This document shows positions 24,380 through 34,138 of a stretch of 64,000 nt of DNA, piece by piece (positions within the stretch are counted from its first letter, which is position 1; the number at the start of each line of letters is the position of its first letter). Made by a program: the position numbers and the translations under genes. Location: the NCBI GenBank assembly GCA_034522055.1, contig JAXHLS010000002.1, positions 3,119,549 to 3,183,548 on the forward strand, in the 5' to 3' direction. The notes beneath the pieces are model-generated. The model did not search any database and was not told where the DNA came from. It saw nothing but the letters and a program-made list of their open reading frames with translations. This DNA comes from Gammaproteobacteria bacterium. Its GTDB lineage: Bacteria; Pseudomonadota; Gammaproteobacteria; JAABTG01.

Positions 24380-24913
24380 ATGCGAATGGCGCGAATGGCA
24401 AGGATCCTCCTGGCGACCCTCGGCCTGTGGTCCGCTGTCGCATGCGCAGAACTCACTGTCATCTACGACAGTGGCGCCACCGCGCCCCTCGCGCCGTACC
24501 TGGAGGCATTCAGTGAGCTGCCGGCGGCGGCCGCGGTCGAGGCACAGCCCGGCGACAGTCTGGGTGCGGCCGATCTGAGCCGCCTGCTACCAGTTCGGAC
24601 GCCGGCGCTGACACCGGGGCCAGTGGCACCACGTCCGTTGTCTCTCCCGAACGGGGCGACGCTGCCACGGCCGCTCTTCCTGATTGGCGTGGATCCCCAG
24701 TCGCGACAGTGGCTCGAGATGCATCGTGAGCGGCTCGCCGAGATCCACGCGGTCGGGATGCTGGTCAATGCGGAGTCCGCGGCGGATCTGGAGGCCATCG
24801 CCACCATCGCGCGGGGCCTGCCGATCCTGCCGGCGTCCGCGACGGACATCGCGGAGATCCTGGGCCTGCAGCACATCCCGGTCCTGATCTCCCGGCGCGG
24901 CATCGAGCAATGA
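24380..24913 (+). CDS. PFL_4695-family ICE protein (TIGR03765-like)
   Basis: The 177-residue protein has an N-terminal signal peptide (ILLATLGLWSAVACA), then LTVIYDSGATAPLAPYLEA, and a conserved C-terminal half (LFLIGVDPQSRQWLEMHRERL, LPILPASATDIAEILGL). Family members lie immediately upstream of traD in this ICE class; function is unknown, location periplasmic. Stop and traD start overlap (ATGA). Confidence 0.88.
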   Translation: MRMARMARILLATLGLWSAVACAELTVIYDSGATAPLAPYLEAFSELPAAAAVEAQPGDSLGAADLSRLLPVRTPALTPGPVAPRPLSLPNGATLPRPLFLIGVDPQSRQWLEMHRERLAEIHAVGMLVNAESAADLEAIATIARGLPILPASATDIAEILGLQHIPVLISRRGIEQ

Positions 24914-27036
24914 GTCTGCATCCCGTCGAGGCGTTGTTGCGCCCGCCGGTGGAACTCTGGTCGGCCCTGGTCGCGGCAGCAACGGCAATGATGGCCCTAC
25001 TCGCGCCCTGGGCATTGATGATGCCGCCGGGTGTCGCCATGGCCGCGGCCGCGGCATTGTTCCTCTTGGCGTTTGTGCGTAGCCGCCAGGCGTGGCGGGT
25101 CATCCGCTACCAGCGCAACATGCGCCGCCTGCCGAGCTACAAGCTCCGGGCCGATCGCATTCCCCTCAGCCGCCACAAGCTGTTTCTCGGGCGCGGCTTT
25201 CGCTGGACCCAGCGCCACACGCAGCGCCTGCGCGACACCCTCCGTCCCGAAGTGCAGCACTATGTGCAGCCGGGTCCCCTCTACCAGTGGGCGCGGCGGA
25301 AAGAGGTCGCCTGGGAAGCGGTGCCGGTACTCAGCGTCGGGGCCTGGATGCTGCGCCAACCCAGAGGGTGGAACCCGCTCAAGCCCCTGCCGGCGGTCGG
25401 CGGCACGCCGGCACTGCATGCCGTGGAGCCCGATGAGCAGGATGTCTGGATGGATCTCGGCGAGCGCGTCGGCCACACCCTGGTGCTCGGTACGACCCGG
25501 GTCGGCAAGACCCGGCTCGCCGAGATCCTGATCACCCAGGACATCCGCCGCGGCGACGTCGTCATCGTCTTCGATCCGAAGGGCGATGCCGATCTGCTGC
25601 GCCGTGTCTACGCCGAGGCCAGGCGGGCCGGGCGCGCCAGGGACTTCACCCTGTTTCATCTCGGCTTCCCCGAGGTGTCGGCGCGGTACAACGCCATCGG
25701 CAGCTTCTCGCGGATCACCGAGGTGGCGACCCGGATCGCGAACCAGCTGCCCAGCGAGGGCAACTCGGCCGCCTTCAAGGAGTTCGCCTGGCGCTTCGTC
25801 AATATCATCGCGCGGGCGCTGGTGGCACTCGGGCGTCGGCCGGACTACCAGCAGATCCGGCGTTACATCAATGACATCGAGCCCCTGTTTGTCGAGTACG
25901 CGCGCGAGCACCTGCGCCGCAACGGAGAGGAGAGCTGGTCCGAGGCGGTGGAGGAGATCGCGGGCAAGATCAGTGAGCGTAACCTCTCATCGGCGCTGAA
26001 AGGGCGCGACCGGGACGGAATCGCCCTGATGCGCTACCTGCAGGCGCAGGATTTCTATGATCCGGTCCTCGATGGTCTCGTGTCGGCGTTCAAGTACGAC
26101 AAGACCTACTTCGACAAGATCGTGAGCTCGGTCGGGCCCCTGATGGAGAAGCTGACCACCGGCAAGATCGCCGAGCTCATCTCGCCCGACTACCTGAACG
26201 GCGACGACAGCCGCCCCATCTTCGAGTGGCTGGAGGTGATCAGCCGCAAGGGGATCGTCTACGTCGGCCTCGATGCACTGACTGACACGACCGTCGCGAG
26301 TGCCGTGGGCAACTCCATGTTCGCCGATCTGGTCTCCGTGGCCGGTCACATCTACAAGCACGGCATTCACGACCCGGCCGAGGAAGGCGCCGCGCCGCAA
26401 ACGACCCATTTGCCGACGATCTCGATGCACGCCGACGAGTTCAACGAACTGATCGGGGACGAGTTCGTCCCCTTACTGAACAAGGCGGGTGGCGCCGGCT
26501 TCCAGGTGACCGCCTACACCCAGACCTGGTCCGACGTGGAGGCGAAGATCGGCAGCCGCGCCAAGGCGGGCCAGGTGGCCGGTAATTTCAACACCCTGAT
26601 CATGCTGCGGGTCAAGGAACTCGCGACGGCCGAGATGCTCACGGACCAGCTGCCCCGGGTCGAAGCGTTCACCCTCATGAACGTCTCGGGCGTCAACGAC
26701 TCGTCGGATCCCATGTCCGGCGTCGACTTCCAGTCTCGCAACGAGGATCGCATCAGCGTCTCCGAAGTGCCGATGCTCACGCCTGCCGAACTCGTCCGAC
26801 TCCCGAAGGGCCAAGCCTTCGCGCTGCTCGAAGGCGGAGGACTCTGGAAGATCCGCATGCCGTTACCCGATGACAAAGGCGATCCAGCGATGCCGCCGAA
26901 CCTGACGGCCATCGCCAACGAGATGGAGCGTACCTACATCACCAATGACCACTGGTATCGGGCCAACGAGACCTGGTGGCACGCGGTTTCCGATGCCGAC
27001 GCTCCGGTCACGGGGGAGGGCGCCGGTGGCATCTGA
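24910..27036 (+). CDS. traD: Conjugative coupling protein TraD, PFGI-1 class
   Basis: The 708-residue ATPase links the relaxosome to the secretion channel. It has two N-terminal membrane helices (residues about 15-58), Walker A GTTRVGKTR near 194 and Walker B VIVFDPKGD near 218, followed by the long VirD4-type domain with ISMHADEFNEL and QVTAYTQTWSD. Length is normal. It starts in overlap with the PFL_4695 gene and ends overlapping the TIGR03747 gene. Confidence 0.95.
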   Translation: MSLHPVEALLRPPVELWSALVAAATAMMALLAPWALMMPPGVAMAAAAALFLLAFVRSRQAWRVIRYQRNMRRLPSYKLRADRIPLSRHKLFLGRGFRWTQRHTQRLRDTLRPEVQHYVQPGPLYQWARRKEVAWEAVPVLSVGAWMLRQPRGWNPLKPLPAVGGTPALHAVEPDEQDVWMDLGERVGHTLVLGTTRVGKTRLAEILITQDIRRGDVVIVFDPKGDADLLRRVYAEARRAGRARDFTLFHLGFPEVSARYNAIGSFSRITEVATRIANQLPSEGNSAAFKEFAWRFVNIIARALVALGRRPDYQQIRRYINDIEPLFVEYAREHLRRNGEESWSEAVEEIAGKISERNLSSALKGRDRDGIALMRYLQAQDFYDPVLDGLVSAFKYDKTYFDKIVSSVGPLMEKLTTGKIAELISPDYLNGDDSRPIFEWLEVISRKGIVYVGLDALTDTTVASAVGNSMFADLVSVAGHIYKHGIHDPAEEGAAPQTTHLPTISMHADEFNELIGDEFVPLLNKAGGAGFQVTAYTQTWSDVEAKIGSRAKAGQVAGNFNTLIMLRVKELATAEMLTDQLPRVEAFTLMNVSGVNDSSDPMSGVDFQSRNEDRISVSEVPMLTPAELVRLPKGQAFALLEGGGLWKIRMPLPDDKGDPAMPPNLTAIANEMERTYITNDHWYRANETWWHAVSDADAPVTGEGAGGI

Positions 27037-27763
27037 GTCTGCCGCAGATCCAAGACGCCGGGAGGTCCGTCAAGGGTTGTTATCGACTCTCCTGACTACC
27101 GTCGCTCAGGGCATCCAATGGCTCATTCTGTCGCTGGTGTTCTCGGTGATCATCGAATGGGTGGGCATGGTCTTCTGGTGGCCGGACGAGGGCCTCGAGC
27201 ACAGCCGCGACATGCTGGCTGCCGAGATCGGCTACCTCCAGGCCGACTTCGGCCGCAGCCTGGTCAGTTCGGATCCCGCCCAATTCACCAAGACCGTCGC
27301 GGACCGGACCTACTACGTCCTGTTCGAGTTCACCCGAGTGGCCGACCTCATCGAGTGGGTCGCCAGTGCCCCGGTGCCCGGTGAGTCGGGGCTGCGGTCA
27401 CGGCTGCATGGCGCATTTCAGCCGGTCGCCGAGTACGTGCTCGCCGCGATGCAGGTCACGCAGGTGTTCTCGGTCCGGCTGGCTGTTCTGGCGCTCGCCA
27501 TGCCGGTGTTCGTGATGTTCACCCTGGTCGCCATCGTCGACGGCCTCGTGAAACGGGATCTGCGCCGGTGGGGCGGGGGACGTGAGAGTTCCTTCGTCTA
27601 TCACTGGGCGAAACGCTCGGCGCTGCCGCTGCTGGTTCTCACCTGGGTGATTTACCTCGCGCTGCCGTTCAGTCTGCACCCGAGTTTCGTCGTGCTGCCG
27701 TTCGCGACGCTGTTCGCCCTGAGCGTGGCCGTCACGGCGAGCGCGTTCAAGAAGTATCTATAA
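27026..27763 (+). CDS. TIGR03747-family ICE membrane protein
   Basis: The 245-residue product begins at GTG 27026, preceded by GGGGAGGG at good spacing. It has a helix near residues 25-45, a soluble loop, and three helices in the C-terminal half (LAVLALAMPVFVMFTLVAIV, LPLLVLTWVIYLALPF, VLPFATLFALSVAVTASAF). It is the standard gene after traD. The next core gene (RAQPRD) is displaced to 45541 by the accessory cargo. Confidence 0.88.
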   Translation: MASESAADPRRREVRQGLLSTLLTTVAQGIQWLILSLVFSVIIEWVGMVFWWPDEGLEHSRDMLAAEIGYLQADFGRSLVSSDPAQFTKTVADRTYYVLFEFTRVADLIEWVASAPVPGESGLRSRLHGAFQPVAEYVLAAMQVTQVFSVRLAVLALAMPVFVMFTLVAIVDGLVKRDLRRWGGGRESSFVYHWAKRSALPLLVLTWVIYLALPFSLHPSFVVLPFATLFALSVAVTASAFKKYL

Positions 27764-27872
27764 GGGTTGCACCCATCTTGATAACCAAAGCTGCGGGACG
27801 ACTTCGCAAGGATGCGATTATGTTGCCTTCGTCGGCAGGGAGGGTATCCAGTTCGGGTGGCGGCGCGCCGCG

Positions 27873-28345
27873 ATGACTTGGGCGCAACGCCTCAAGCGTG
27901 TCTTCGGAATCGATATCGAGACGTGCCCGGCCTGCGGCGGAGCGGTGAGGATCATCGCGTGCATTGAGGACCCCGACGTCATCGAGAAGATCCTCACCCA
28001 CCTCGATGCGAGAGCACCAGGGCCTGACGCATTGATGCGGCCGCGATGCTGGGCGCCACCGCAGCACGGGCTGTTTGACGGGACGGGGTGACCCCAGGAT
28101 GCCTTCGTTTGGGCTGTGCCGTCATCAGCGCGGCAACGGGTGTTGCCTGTGCGGAAAACCGGCGGGTGGGGGAGAACTGGGTCGACGAACTCGTCGTTGG
28201 GAAGAATTCGAGGGGGTGACGCCAATCCATGCACTGCTGGGCGAGCGGCAGCGGCCTGCCGACGGCAGATGCCGGGGCTGCCCGGGCCGATCAGGCGAGA
28301 CTGCCCGCTGCGAACCCACGAACAGCTAGTTTATACTGCCTAGAC
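27873..28345 (+). pseudogene. IS91-type transposase 3' end plus element terminus, remnant A
   Basis: 27873-28091 encodes the C-terminus of an IS91-family transposase (MTWAQRLKRVFGIDIETCPA with the CPACGG pair, IEDPDVIEKILTHL, GLFDG). About 250 bp beyond the stop are homologous to the DNA following remnant B at 44285, up to GTTTATA near 28329. Everything upstream of the C-terminal part is missing. It marks the left border of the cargo region. Confidence 0.75.
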
Positions 28346-28503
28346 GCGACACCCTTGCCATGAGCGCCGTGCCGTGCGATCCATGGCTGGGGATGAAACC
28401 GCCAGCACTCGCTTGCCGGGCGCACGAATGCCGTATGTCGAATTGATGCTTCGGCCGGAGCAAGCTGCTGGCTCGACACGAACGCGAAATGAGGAAACGT
28501 GCC

Positions 28504-29472
28504 ATGACTCGTGATCGCAAGCGCCTGGAGCGCTACGATGCCAACACGTCGACCTACACCATCATGCAGATCACCGACGAAGACCATGCATCACAGGTAA
28601 CCTTGGAGGACGGCGAGACCTATTTCATGGCGCGCCTGCGTCACGACCGGATTCACCGCCATGTCGATGCCACCGGAGCGGTCCGTTACACGGTGGAGCA
28701 CATCCCCGATGATGAGGGAGGCGAGGTGCATGTCTATTCCAAGTTCGGCGAGGTCGACACCGACACCTTCCGCGGTGGGGAGTTCTCCGAGCTGCTGAAA
28801 TGGGATCGCCACATGCTGGTGTTCGATGACCGCACGGGGATCGTCGGCGAACTGCGCGGCGCCAAACACATGATCATCCCGCGCCAGATGCTGATGACCG
28901 GCTCGGGCGACGAGGCTCAGAAGGGGTTCAAGTGCGAATGGGCGACGCTGGTGGGGGATGAACTCATCGTCGGCTCGCACGGCAAGGTACGGCACGAGGA
29001 ATGGATCAAGCGCCTCGGGCCGCACGACTATGTCGTCAGAAGCGAGGACTGGAGCCACGCCTACCAGCGCATGGGCGAGGCCTGCGGCATCGGCGAGGCG
29101 GGCTATGTCGTCCACGAGGCGGCGGAATGGCATCCCTATCGCGAGCGCTGGTACTTCTTCCCCCGCAAGGTCTCGACCGAACCCTTCCACGCGCCGACAG
29201 ACGAGCGCGAGAACGGCAACAACCTTCTGATCGAGGCGGATGCGACGTTCTCGGACATTACGGTGCGCGAGGTTGGGGAGCGCACACCCGAGCGTGGACC
29301 GTCCTCGATCAAGCTCGTTCCAGGTCACCCGGACGAGTTCATCTACATGAAGTCCATAGAGATCGGGGGCGTCACCGAAAGCTGGATCGGCGCCGCAAAC
29401 CTCGACGGCACCTTACTGGCCGACGAAGAAAAGCTGGGAGACTTCAAGTGCGAGGGGATCGAATTCGTCTGA
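28504..29472 (+). CDS. Soluble calcium-activated nucleotidase (apyrase, CANT1 family)
   Basis: The protein of about 322 residues resembles the five-bladed propeller of human CANT1 and arthropod apyrases, which hydrolyse nucleoside di- and triphosphates with calcium. Matching segments are FSELLKWDRHMLVFDDRTG, KGFKCEWATLVGDELIVGS, GYVVHEAAEW, ERWYFFPRKVS, DERENGNNLLIEA, SSIKLVPG and the C-terminal KCEGIEFV. Unlike the eukaryotic enzymes it has no visible signal peptide or membrane anchor, so it appears cytoplasmic. The start is ATG 28504 or 28489. It stands alone, just inside the left IS91 remnant. Confidence 0.85.
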   Translation: MTRDRKRLERYDANTSTYTIMQITDEDHASQVTLEDGETYFMARLRHDRIHRHVDATGAVRYTVEHIPDDEGGEVHVYSKFGEVDTDTFRGGEFSELLKWDRHMLVFDDRTGIVGELRGAKHMIIPRQMLMTGSGDEAQKGFKCEWATLVGDELIVGSHGKVRHEEWIKRLGPHDYVVRSEDWSHAYQRMGEACGIGEAGYVVHEAAEWHPYRERWYFFPRKVSTEPFHAPTDERENGNNLLIEADATFSDITVREVGERTPERGPSSIKLVPGHPDEFIYMKSIEIGGVTESWIGAANLDGTLLADEEKLGDFKCEGIEFV

Positions 29473-29700
29473 GGTGTACGAGGTCGTCGTTCCGGCTCTT
29501 GTAGACCATTCGGGGCGCGCTTGCATGATAACGTGGATGTCACGCGATGACGATGTATCCCTCTCCTTCGATTCCTTCGCGGAACCTGGTCCTGTCAACC
29601 AGAACCCACCTGACGGGCGGTCGTGTCGCTTGCTCGCACCCGCGGTGGCACAAATGTCGGCGGACCATCCATCTACTCGCGCTCCACTGCGACGCAGAGC

Positions 29701-30756
29701 TTATTCATCGAAGGCCAGCCGCGCCGAGACCTTCGCCCATTCCCGGGTATTCCTCGGTTGCGCCAGGTAAGCAGCTGCGAGGCGCTCCAGCCGAGGGCGG
29801 TCCGCCGCCAGGCGCTCTACCGCCATCCAGCGGTTCCAGTCCGGCGCGATGCTCCAATCCGGCTGGCTTACCCGCGCGGTCGGCAGGCGGTAGTGTAGCA
29901 CGGCCCGCTTACCGATCTTCTCGTTTGGCAGTCGGGCCCGAACGCGCCGCTCATCGAAAAACAGAAACAGCGGCAGCAGGTCCAGGTCGCGCTTCCGCGT
30001 CGGGTTCGCCGCCAGATAATCGTCCATCAACGGGTCGAGATCTGGCCAGTAATCCGCCGAAACGACGCGCCGCATGTAAGACCGGGGAAAGTCACGCCCG
30101 AACCCGAGGCGGTGACTTGGGTGTCGCGGCCGGCTCTCCCGCCGCAGCCAGTCATTGAGCAGCAGGAATGCCTTCAGGATCGCGGTGATCGTTTCGGCAT
30201 CGAGCCGCGGAGGCTCCGGATTGAAGTGAAGGCCGAACGCCGCTGGCCCCCTCTCACGCGCACCCGCCCGGCGCAGCACTCCCACCGCTTGGTCGAGCAG
30301 GGGCAAACGGTCGAGTGATATCGGCGGGGTTACCAGTTCTCGCGGTACAAAATATCCCGACACCCTGCCCAACATGTCCGCTCCACTCTTGCTGAGCCGG
30401 CCATGGGGCGTTCCGGGATGGCGCTGGGGATGAGCGTAGCGCGTGTCGATCTCGACCATCAGGTCGCCAATCACTGTCCCTTTCACGATCAGGGCATGCG
30501 CATCCTCTTCAAGAAGGCCGCCCCCGAGCCCCTCCGCAAGGGCCGCCGCCGCCTGCCGCGCCGTGAGCGACCCGAACTCGATCTCTACGCCCACGGAGCG
30601 CAGATGCCCGGCCGCATTCCGCCGCTGTGGCGGGGCGGCCAACTCGATGCGCGTTGCAGCCTGTTCCTGTGTCGATAAATGGTTCGCGCTCACCAGAGCT
30701 TCGGCTTGTTTGGACGAGGGTTTGGGTGGCACGCGCTGGCGGTAGAAAGGCATCAT
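29701..30756 (-). CDS. Putative amidoligase (COOH-NH2 ligase family)
   Basis: The 351-residue protein shows the amidoligase_2 signature: SVGVEIEFGSLTARQAAAAL (acidic ATP/Mg site), IVKGTVIGDLMVEIDTRYA, FGLHFNPEPP and a long helical C-terminus. These enzymes are predicted glutamine-synthetase-fold ligases forming amide bonds on peptides or cell-wall compounds. ATG 30756 overlaps the ExoD-like stop (ATGATGA), so the genes are translationally coupled. The glutamine amidotransferase often found beside family members is absent here. Confidence 0.75.
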   Translation of the reverse strand: MMPFYRQRVPPKPSSKQAEALVSANHLSTQEQAATRIELAAPPQRRNAAGHLRSVGVEIEFGSLTARQAAAALAEGLGGGLLEEDAHALIVKGTVIGDLMVEIDTRYAHPQRHPGTPHGRLSKSGADMLGRVSGYFVPRELVTPPISLDRLPLLDQAVGVLRRAGARERGPAAFGLHFNPEPPRLDAETITAILKAFLLLNDWLRRESRPRHPSHRLGFGRDFPRSYMRRVVSADYWPDLDPLMDDYLAANPTRKRDLDLLPLFLFFDERRVRARLPNEKIGKRAVLHYRLPTARVSQPDWSIAPDWNRWMAVERLAADRPRLERLAAAYLAQPRNTREWAKVSARLAFDE

Positions 30757-31376
30757 GCGCCTCCCAGAAAGGAACTGGCGACCCGCCATCCACCATAAAT
30801 CAGACCCAGTGAAACGATGAGGCCCGCAACACCTACCGCGAGGCCATATAGCACGACGAGCCCGTCACGGCTCGCAATGCCGACGCCGATCAGCAGCGCG
30901 CCCAGGCCTGGGAGGGTGTTGCCGAACGGGATCGGTAAGGCAATCAGCAGGCCAAGCAGAAACAGAAATGGCCCGAGCCAACGCATCGAGGCCGGCGAGG
31001 CCACATGCGTCAGCCGTGATCTGGTAAAACGCTCCACGCGCCATACAAGCGATGAGCCGCGGCCGGCCAAGGCATCCAGGACGCGAGGGCTGACTGGTCG
31101 ATATGCCAGCCACCTAGGCAGGATCACGGAAGACGCACCCGTAGTGATCTGTGCCGCAAACACCGCAAGGATCGTCCCGAAGACAAGTCCGGCCGGAATG
31201 CCGGGGGTGGGCACGATCGCGGGAATGGAAACGGCAGCCACCGTGAGCCCGTGGGCGCGCCCGCCCAATGCGGCAATCAGGTCCTCAATCGTCGCTGTCT
31301 CGGTAAGTCGATGCGGCAGGTCGGCGAAGATGTCAGAAACAGAGGGACCATCACGTCCGGCAGGATGTGGTGCCAT
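30753..31376 (-). CDS. ExoD-family membrane protein
   Basis: The 207-residue protein matches the exopolysaccharide-synthesis ExoD family: TIEDLIAALGGRAHGLTVAA, then SIPAIVPTPGIPAGLVFG and ILPRWLAYRPVSP, with helices in WLGPFLFLLGLLIALPIPFG and the C-terminal third. ExoD proteins affect envelope properties, for example alkaline tolerance and invasion in rhizobia. ATG 31376 gives the usual N-terminus. It lies between the amphi-Trp gene and the amidoligase gene in one operon. Confidence 0.85.
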   Translation of the reverse strand: MAPHPAGRDGPSVSDIFADLPHRLTETATIEDLIAALGGRAHGLTVAAVSIPAIVPTPGIPAGLVFGTILAVFAAQITTGASSVILPRWLAYRPVSPRVLDALAGRGSSLVWRVERFTRSRLTHVASPASMRWLGPFLFLLGLLIALPIPFGNTLPGLGALLIGVGIASRDGLVVLYGLAVGVAGLIVSLGLIYGGWRVASSFLGGA

Positions 31377-31435
31377 GCTCCTAATCTTACTCCCGGCCGG
31401 CGCAGACAGGGTGAAACACATGGCGCCGGATCTTT

Positions 31436-31681
31436 TCAATCCGTCGAAGATGCACCGTCTTTCCGAGACCACTTGATCTGGAATTCGATCTCTTCCTCCT
31501 CTTCGCCGCGTTCGTGTTCGATGTTGAAGGTGGCACCCACCGGCACCGAGATGCGCTCACCGGCGATCTGGATCTGAAAGCGCTGCCCGGTCTCCAGTGC
31601 ATCGGCAAGGCGGCGCAGCTTGTCGACGAACTCGCCGATCGGGTAGTCCTTTTCGATGTCGCGTTCGGGTTTCTGGGTCAT
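31436..31681 (-). CDS. Amphi-Trp domain protein
   Basis: The 81-residue protein (MTQKPERDIEKDYPIGEFVD) has the amphi-Trp domain pattern: EFVDKLRRLADALETGQRF, then QIAGERISVPVGA, an acidic turn EEEEEIEFQIKW with the C-terminal Trp. Such proteins are small and uncharacterised, often beside envelope or stress genes. ATG 31681 is chosen; a longer frame to 31891 is GC-rich filler. It is the first gene of the amphi-Trp, ExoD, amidoligase operon. Confidence 0.75.
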   Translation of the reverse strand: MTQKPERDIEKDYPIGEFVDKLRRLADALETGQRFQIQIAGERISVPVGATFNIEHERGEEEEEIEFQIKWSRKDGASSTD

Positions 31682-32025
31682 GGCATGCTCGCAATCTGGT
31701 TGGTGGATGGGGTTGCTCAAGTTTACAGCTTCTACGCGACCTGTGCGTCGAGATGGCTGGGGCCCGGTTGGCGGTCGCGCACCATGGAGAGGGCGAGGGT
31801 AAGCCCGGACAGCGCGGCCGCAACGCGCTCCCCCGGTGGGGGATTTCACCACCCAACCCGTCAAAACCCCCACCCCGAGCCGTTCCACCACTCATTCACC
31901 CACCTTCCCGCCACCCTTTGGAGTGGCATGTCTCTTGCCTTTTCTTTAACGCACGACGCGTGGTCCTTTGCCCTTCCCTGGGCAGGACCGCGCCACCCCC
32001 AAAGTCGAAACCTAAGGAGATCAAC

Positions 32026-32664
32026 ATGCAAACCAAATTCGCCATGAGTATTGTCGCCGCGTGCGTCCTCGGTGCCAGCGTGTCCACACCAGTGCTGGCC
32101 GAGGAACCCTACATGAAGCCGGATGATACCTGGATCAGCATCAGCGGTACTGTCAAGCACGTGGAAACCGACACCTTCACCGTAAATTATGGCGAGGGCA
32201 TCATCTCCGTCGAGATGGACGATGGCGACCGCGACGCCGACGCCTACAAGCTGTTCGAGGGCGACAAAGTCACCGTCAATGGCCGGGTGGACGACGACCT
32301 CTTCGAGACCGCCACCCTCGAGGCCAGCAGCGTCTACGTGGAAGACATCGGCACCACCTTCTACTCGTCGTCCGTCGATGAGGAGGACGCCTATGCCGTC
32401 GTCAACCTCACCACGCCCATCGTGGTGTCTGCGACCTGGGTCGAGGGGAATGTCACCGATGTCAATGGCGAGGAATTCTCCATCGATACGGGGCCGCGCC
32501 AGATCCGCGTCGACGTGAGTGAGATGCCCTACAACCCGTTGGACGACAAGGGCTACCAGAAGGTGGAAAAGGACGACCGCGTGAGAGTGACCGGCAATAT
32601 GGATGACGACCTTCTTGAGGGCCGTGAGCTGATGGCGGACTCCGTCGTGACCCTCGCCGAGTGA
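32026..32664 (+). CDS. Exported OB-fold-like two-domain protein, paralogue A
   Basis: The 212-residue protein has a signal peptide (IVAACVLGASVSTPVLAEEP) and two copies of a beta-rich OB-like unit: ISISGTVKHVETDTFTVNYG with a following DDGDRDADAYKLFEGDKV, and VEGNVTDVNGEEFSIDTGPR with YNPLDDKGYQKVEKDDRV. Each ends with a DDDLxE turn. The Asp-rich loops could bind calcium. It is closely related to the genes at 33065 and 39773. AAGGAG precedes the start and a strong terminator follows. Confidence 0.75.
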   Translation: MQTKFAMSIVAACVLGASVSTPVLAEEPYMKPDDTWISISGTVKHVETDTFTVNYGEGIISVEMDDGDRDADAYKLFEGDKVTVNGRVDDDLFETATLEASSVYVEDIGTTFYSSSVDEEDAYAVVNLTTPIVVSATWVEGNVTDVNGEEFSIDTGPRQIRVDVSEMPYNPLDDKGYQKVEKDDRVRVTGNMDDDLLEGRELMADSVVTLAE

Positions 32665-32747
32665 GGTGCGGCAGCAGGCCGGGGATCCCGGCGGCCAGGA
32701 CCGCCGCGATCCACAGCCACTGAGGGCGGCGCCGCGACCGCCCCAAG

Positions 32748-32774
32748 GGCCCGGCCACGGTGGCCGGGCCTTTT
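32748..32774 (+). terminator. Rho-independent terminator of paralogue A
   Basis: A perfect 10-bp stem (GGCCCGGCCA at 32748-32757, TGGCCGGGCC at 32761-32770, loop CGG) is followed by TTTTCT. It lies 84 bp after the stop of the 32026 gene. Confidence 0.9.
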
Positions 32775-33064
32775 CTATTTCGGACCCACGAACCAATGCT
32801 GCAGACGCGCGCTTTCTCGCCGCGGCAACGGCTCCCTGCTACTCCCCCGGGCAAACGGTCGCGGGAGTCCGAATAATGGTTTACAGGGTTTGCGTTCCGT
32901 CAGGTGCCGGATTGGCGTCGACGGTGCCGCCCGCCTGGCGGGGCGCCTCCACCACTCACGTCGGGCGGGTCCTATCAGGCGATGAAGAAAAAATATGCGG
33001 TAAGTTTGAAGGTAAGGGGACCGGCCCCGCGGGGGCAGGGCCGGCAGGCTAGCCGGCAGGCCGT

Positions 33065-33754
33065 TCAGTAGCCTTTCTCCGTCTTCTTGGCCTCCTTGGC
33101 GGCATCCGCGCTGAGGCTGTAGATGGTGTCGGCGACGATCTCCCGGCGCTCGAAGAGATCGTTGTCCAACCGCCCCCTCACCGCCACCGCCTGGCCACGG
33201 TCGAGGCGCTGGAAGCCTTCGTCGTCCAGGGGATTGTAGGTCATGGTGCGGGTATCCACATCTATCTCACCGAAGCCGGTGGTAAGGGTGAACTCACGGC
33301 CGTCCACCTCCTCGATGATGCCAGAGATGTTCACCCAGCTACCCTCGTCCGGGGCCGCCGTGACGACGTAGCTGATGAGGCGGGCGTCAGCCTCCTCGTC
33401 CGCGGTATTGGCATAGAAGTACGTGTTCAGATCCTCCACGTAGACGCTTCCGGCCTCGATAGTGCCTTTCTCGAACAGGCTGTCATCGACGCGGCCGTGA
33501 ACTGTCACCTGGTCCCCCTCGATCAAAAGGTGATCGTCCTCATACCAGCCCCAGCCGTCCATCTCCACCGTCACCAGACCCTCACCGTAGTCCAGCTTGA
33601 AAGAATCGGGTTTGGCCGAGACCACGGTGCCGTTCACGGTCAGCCAGGACTCATCGGGCTGCTGTACGGGGTCATCGGCATGGGCCGCGAGGCTGGCCGT
33701 AACGAGGCCGGCGGCAACGACCGGCGCGATGAGGCGTTTGCAAGAGCATTTCAT
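33065..33754 (-). CDS. Exported OB-fold-like two-domain protein, paralogue B
   Basis: The 229-residue protein has a signal peptide (APVVAAGLVTASLAAHADDP), then the same two units as paralogue A: LTVNGTVVSAKPDSFKLDYG with WGWYEDDHLLIEGDQV in place of the Asp-rich loop, and ISGIIEEVDGREFTLTTGFG with YNPLDDEGFQRLDRGQAV. It ends in a Lys-rich tail. ATG 33754 follows GAGGAGG. It converges with paralogue A. The altered first loop suggests a different ligand or loss of metal binding. Confidence 0.72.
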   Translation of the reverse strand: MKCSCKRLIAPVVAAGLVTASLAAHADDPVQQPDESWLTVNGTVVSAKPDSFKLDYGEGLVTVEMDGWGWYEDDHLLIEGDQVTVHGRVDDSLFEKGTIEAGSVYVEDLNTYFYANTADEEADARLISYVVTAAPDEGSWVNISGIIEEVDGREFTLTTGFGEIDVDTRTMTYNPLDDEGFQRLDRGQAVAVRGRLDNDLFERREIVADTIYSLSADAAKEAKKTEKGY

Positions 33755-34138
33755 AGTCATCCTCCTCATGATTTCGTTTACTGATGGGCCGTCGGTGGCA
33801 GCGGGCAGCCATGGAACTCCTGGGCCGACAGCCCTAGATCGGCGGGAAGCCCTCGATAGATATCGGTAGGCGCCCCGCTTCACGAAGCGGCTTCAGTATT
33901 CACAGCCATCCGGCTCCGGCATTAACATTCTTTAATGAAAGACATCCGTTTGGCGTGTCTACTGAAATTCATGTGGTATGGTGGTCGATGGTGACTACAG
34001 TCACCGCGACTCCACCGTCCGGTTGGCTGGGCGGCCCCGACCGCTACGGCACTTCCTGATGGCGGAGACGAAGCGTGACCGTATTCCTCGGAACGTCGAG
34101 GCCAGCCGCGCCCGTCTGTCGGTTTAGTCATGGCAGTT

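Noticed and set aside
31597-32025. N-terminal extension of paralogue A
   Set aside because: It has no ribosome site and precedes a clear signal peptide start at 32026.
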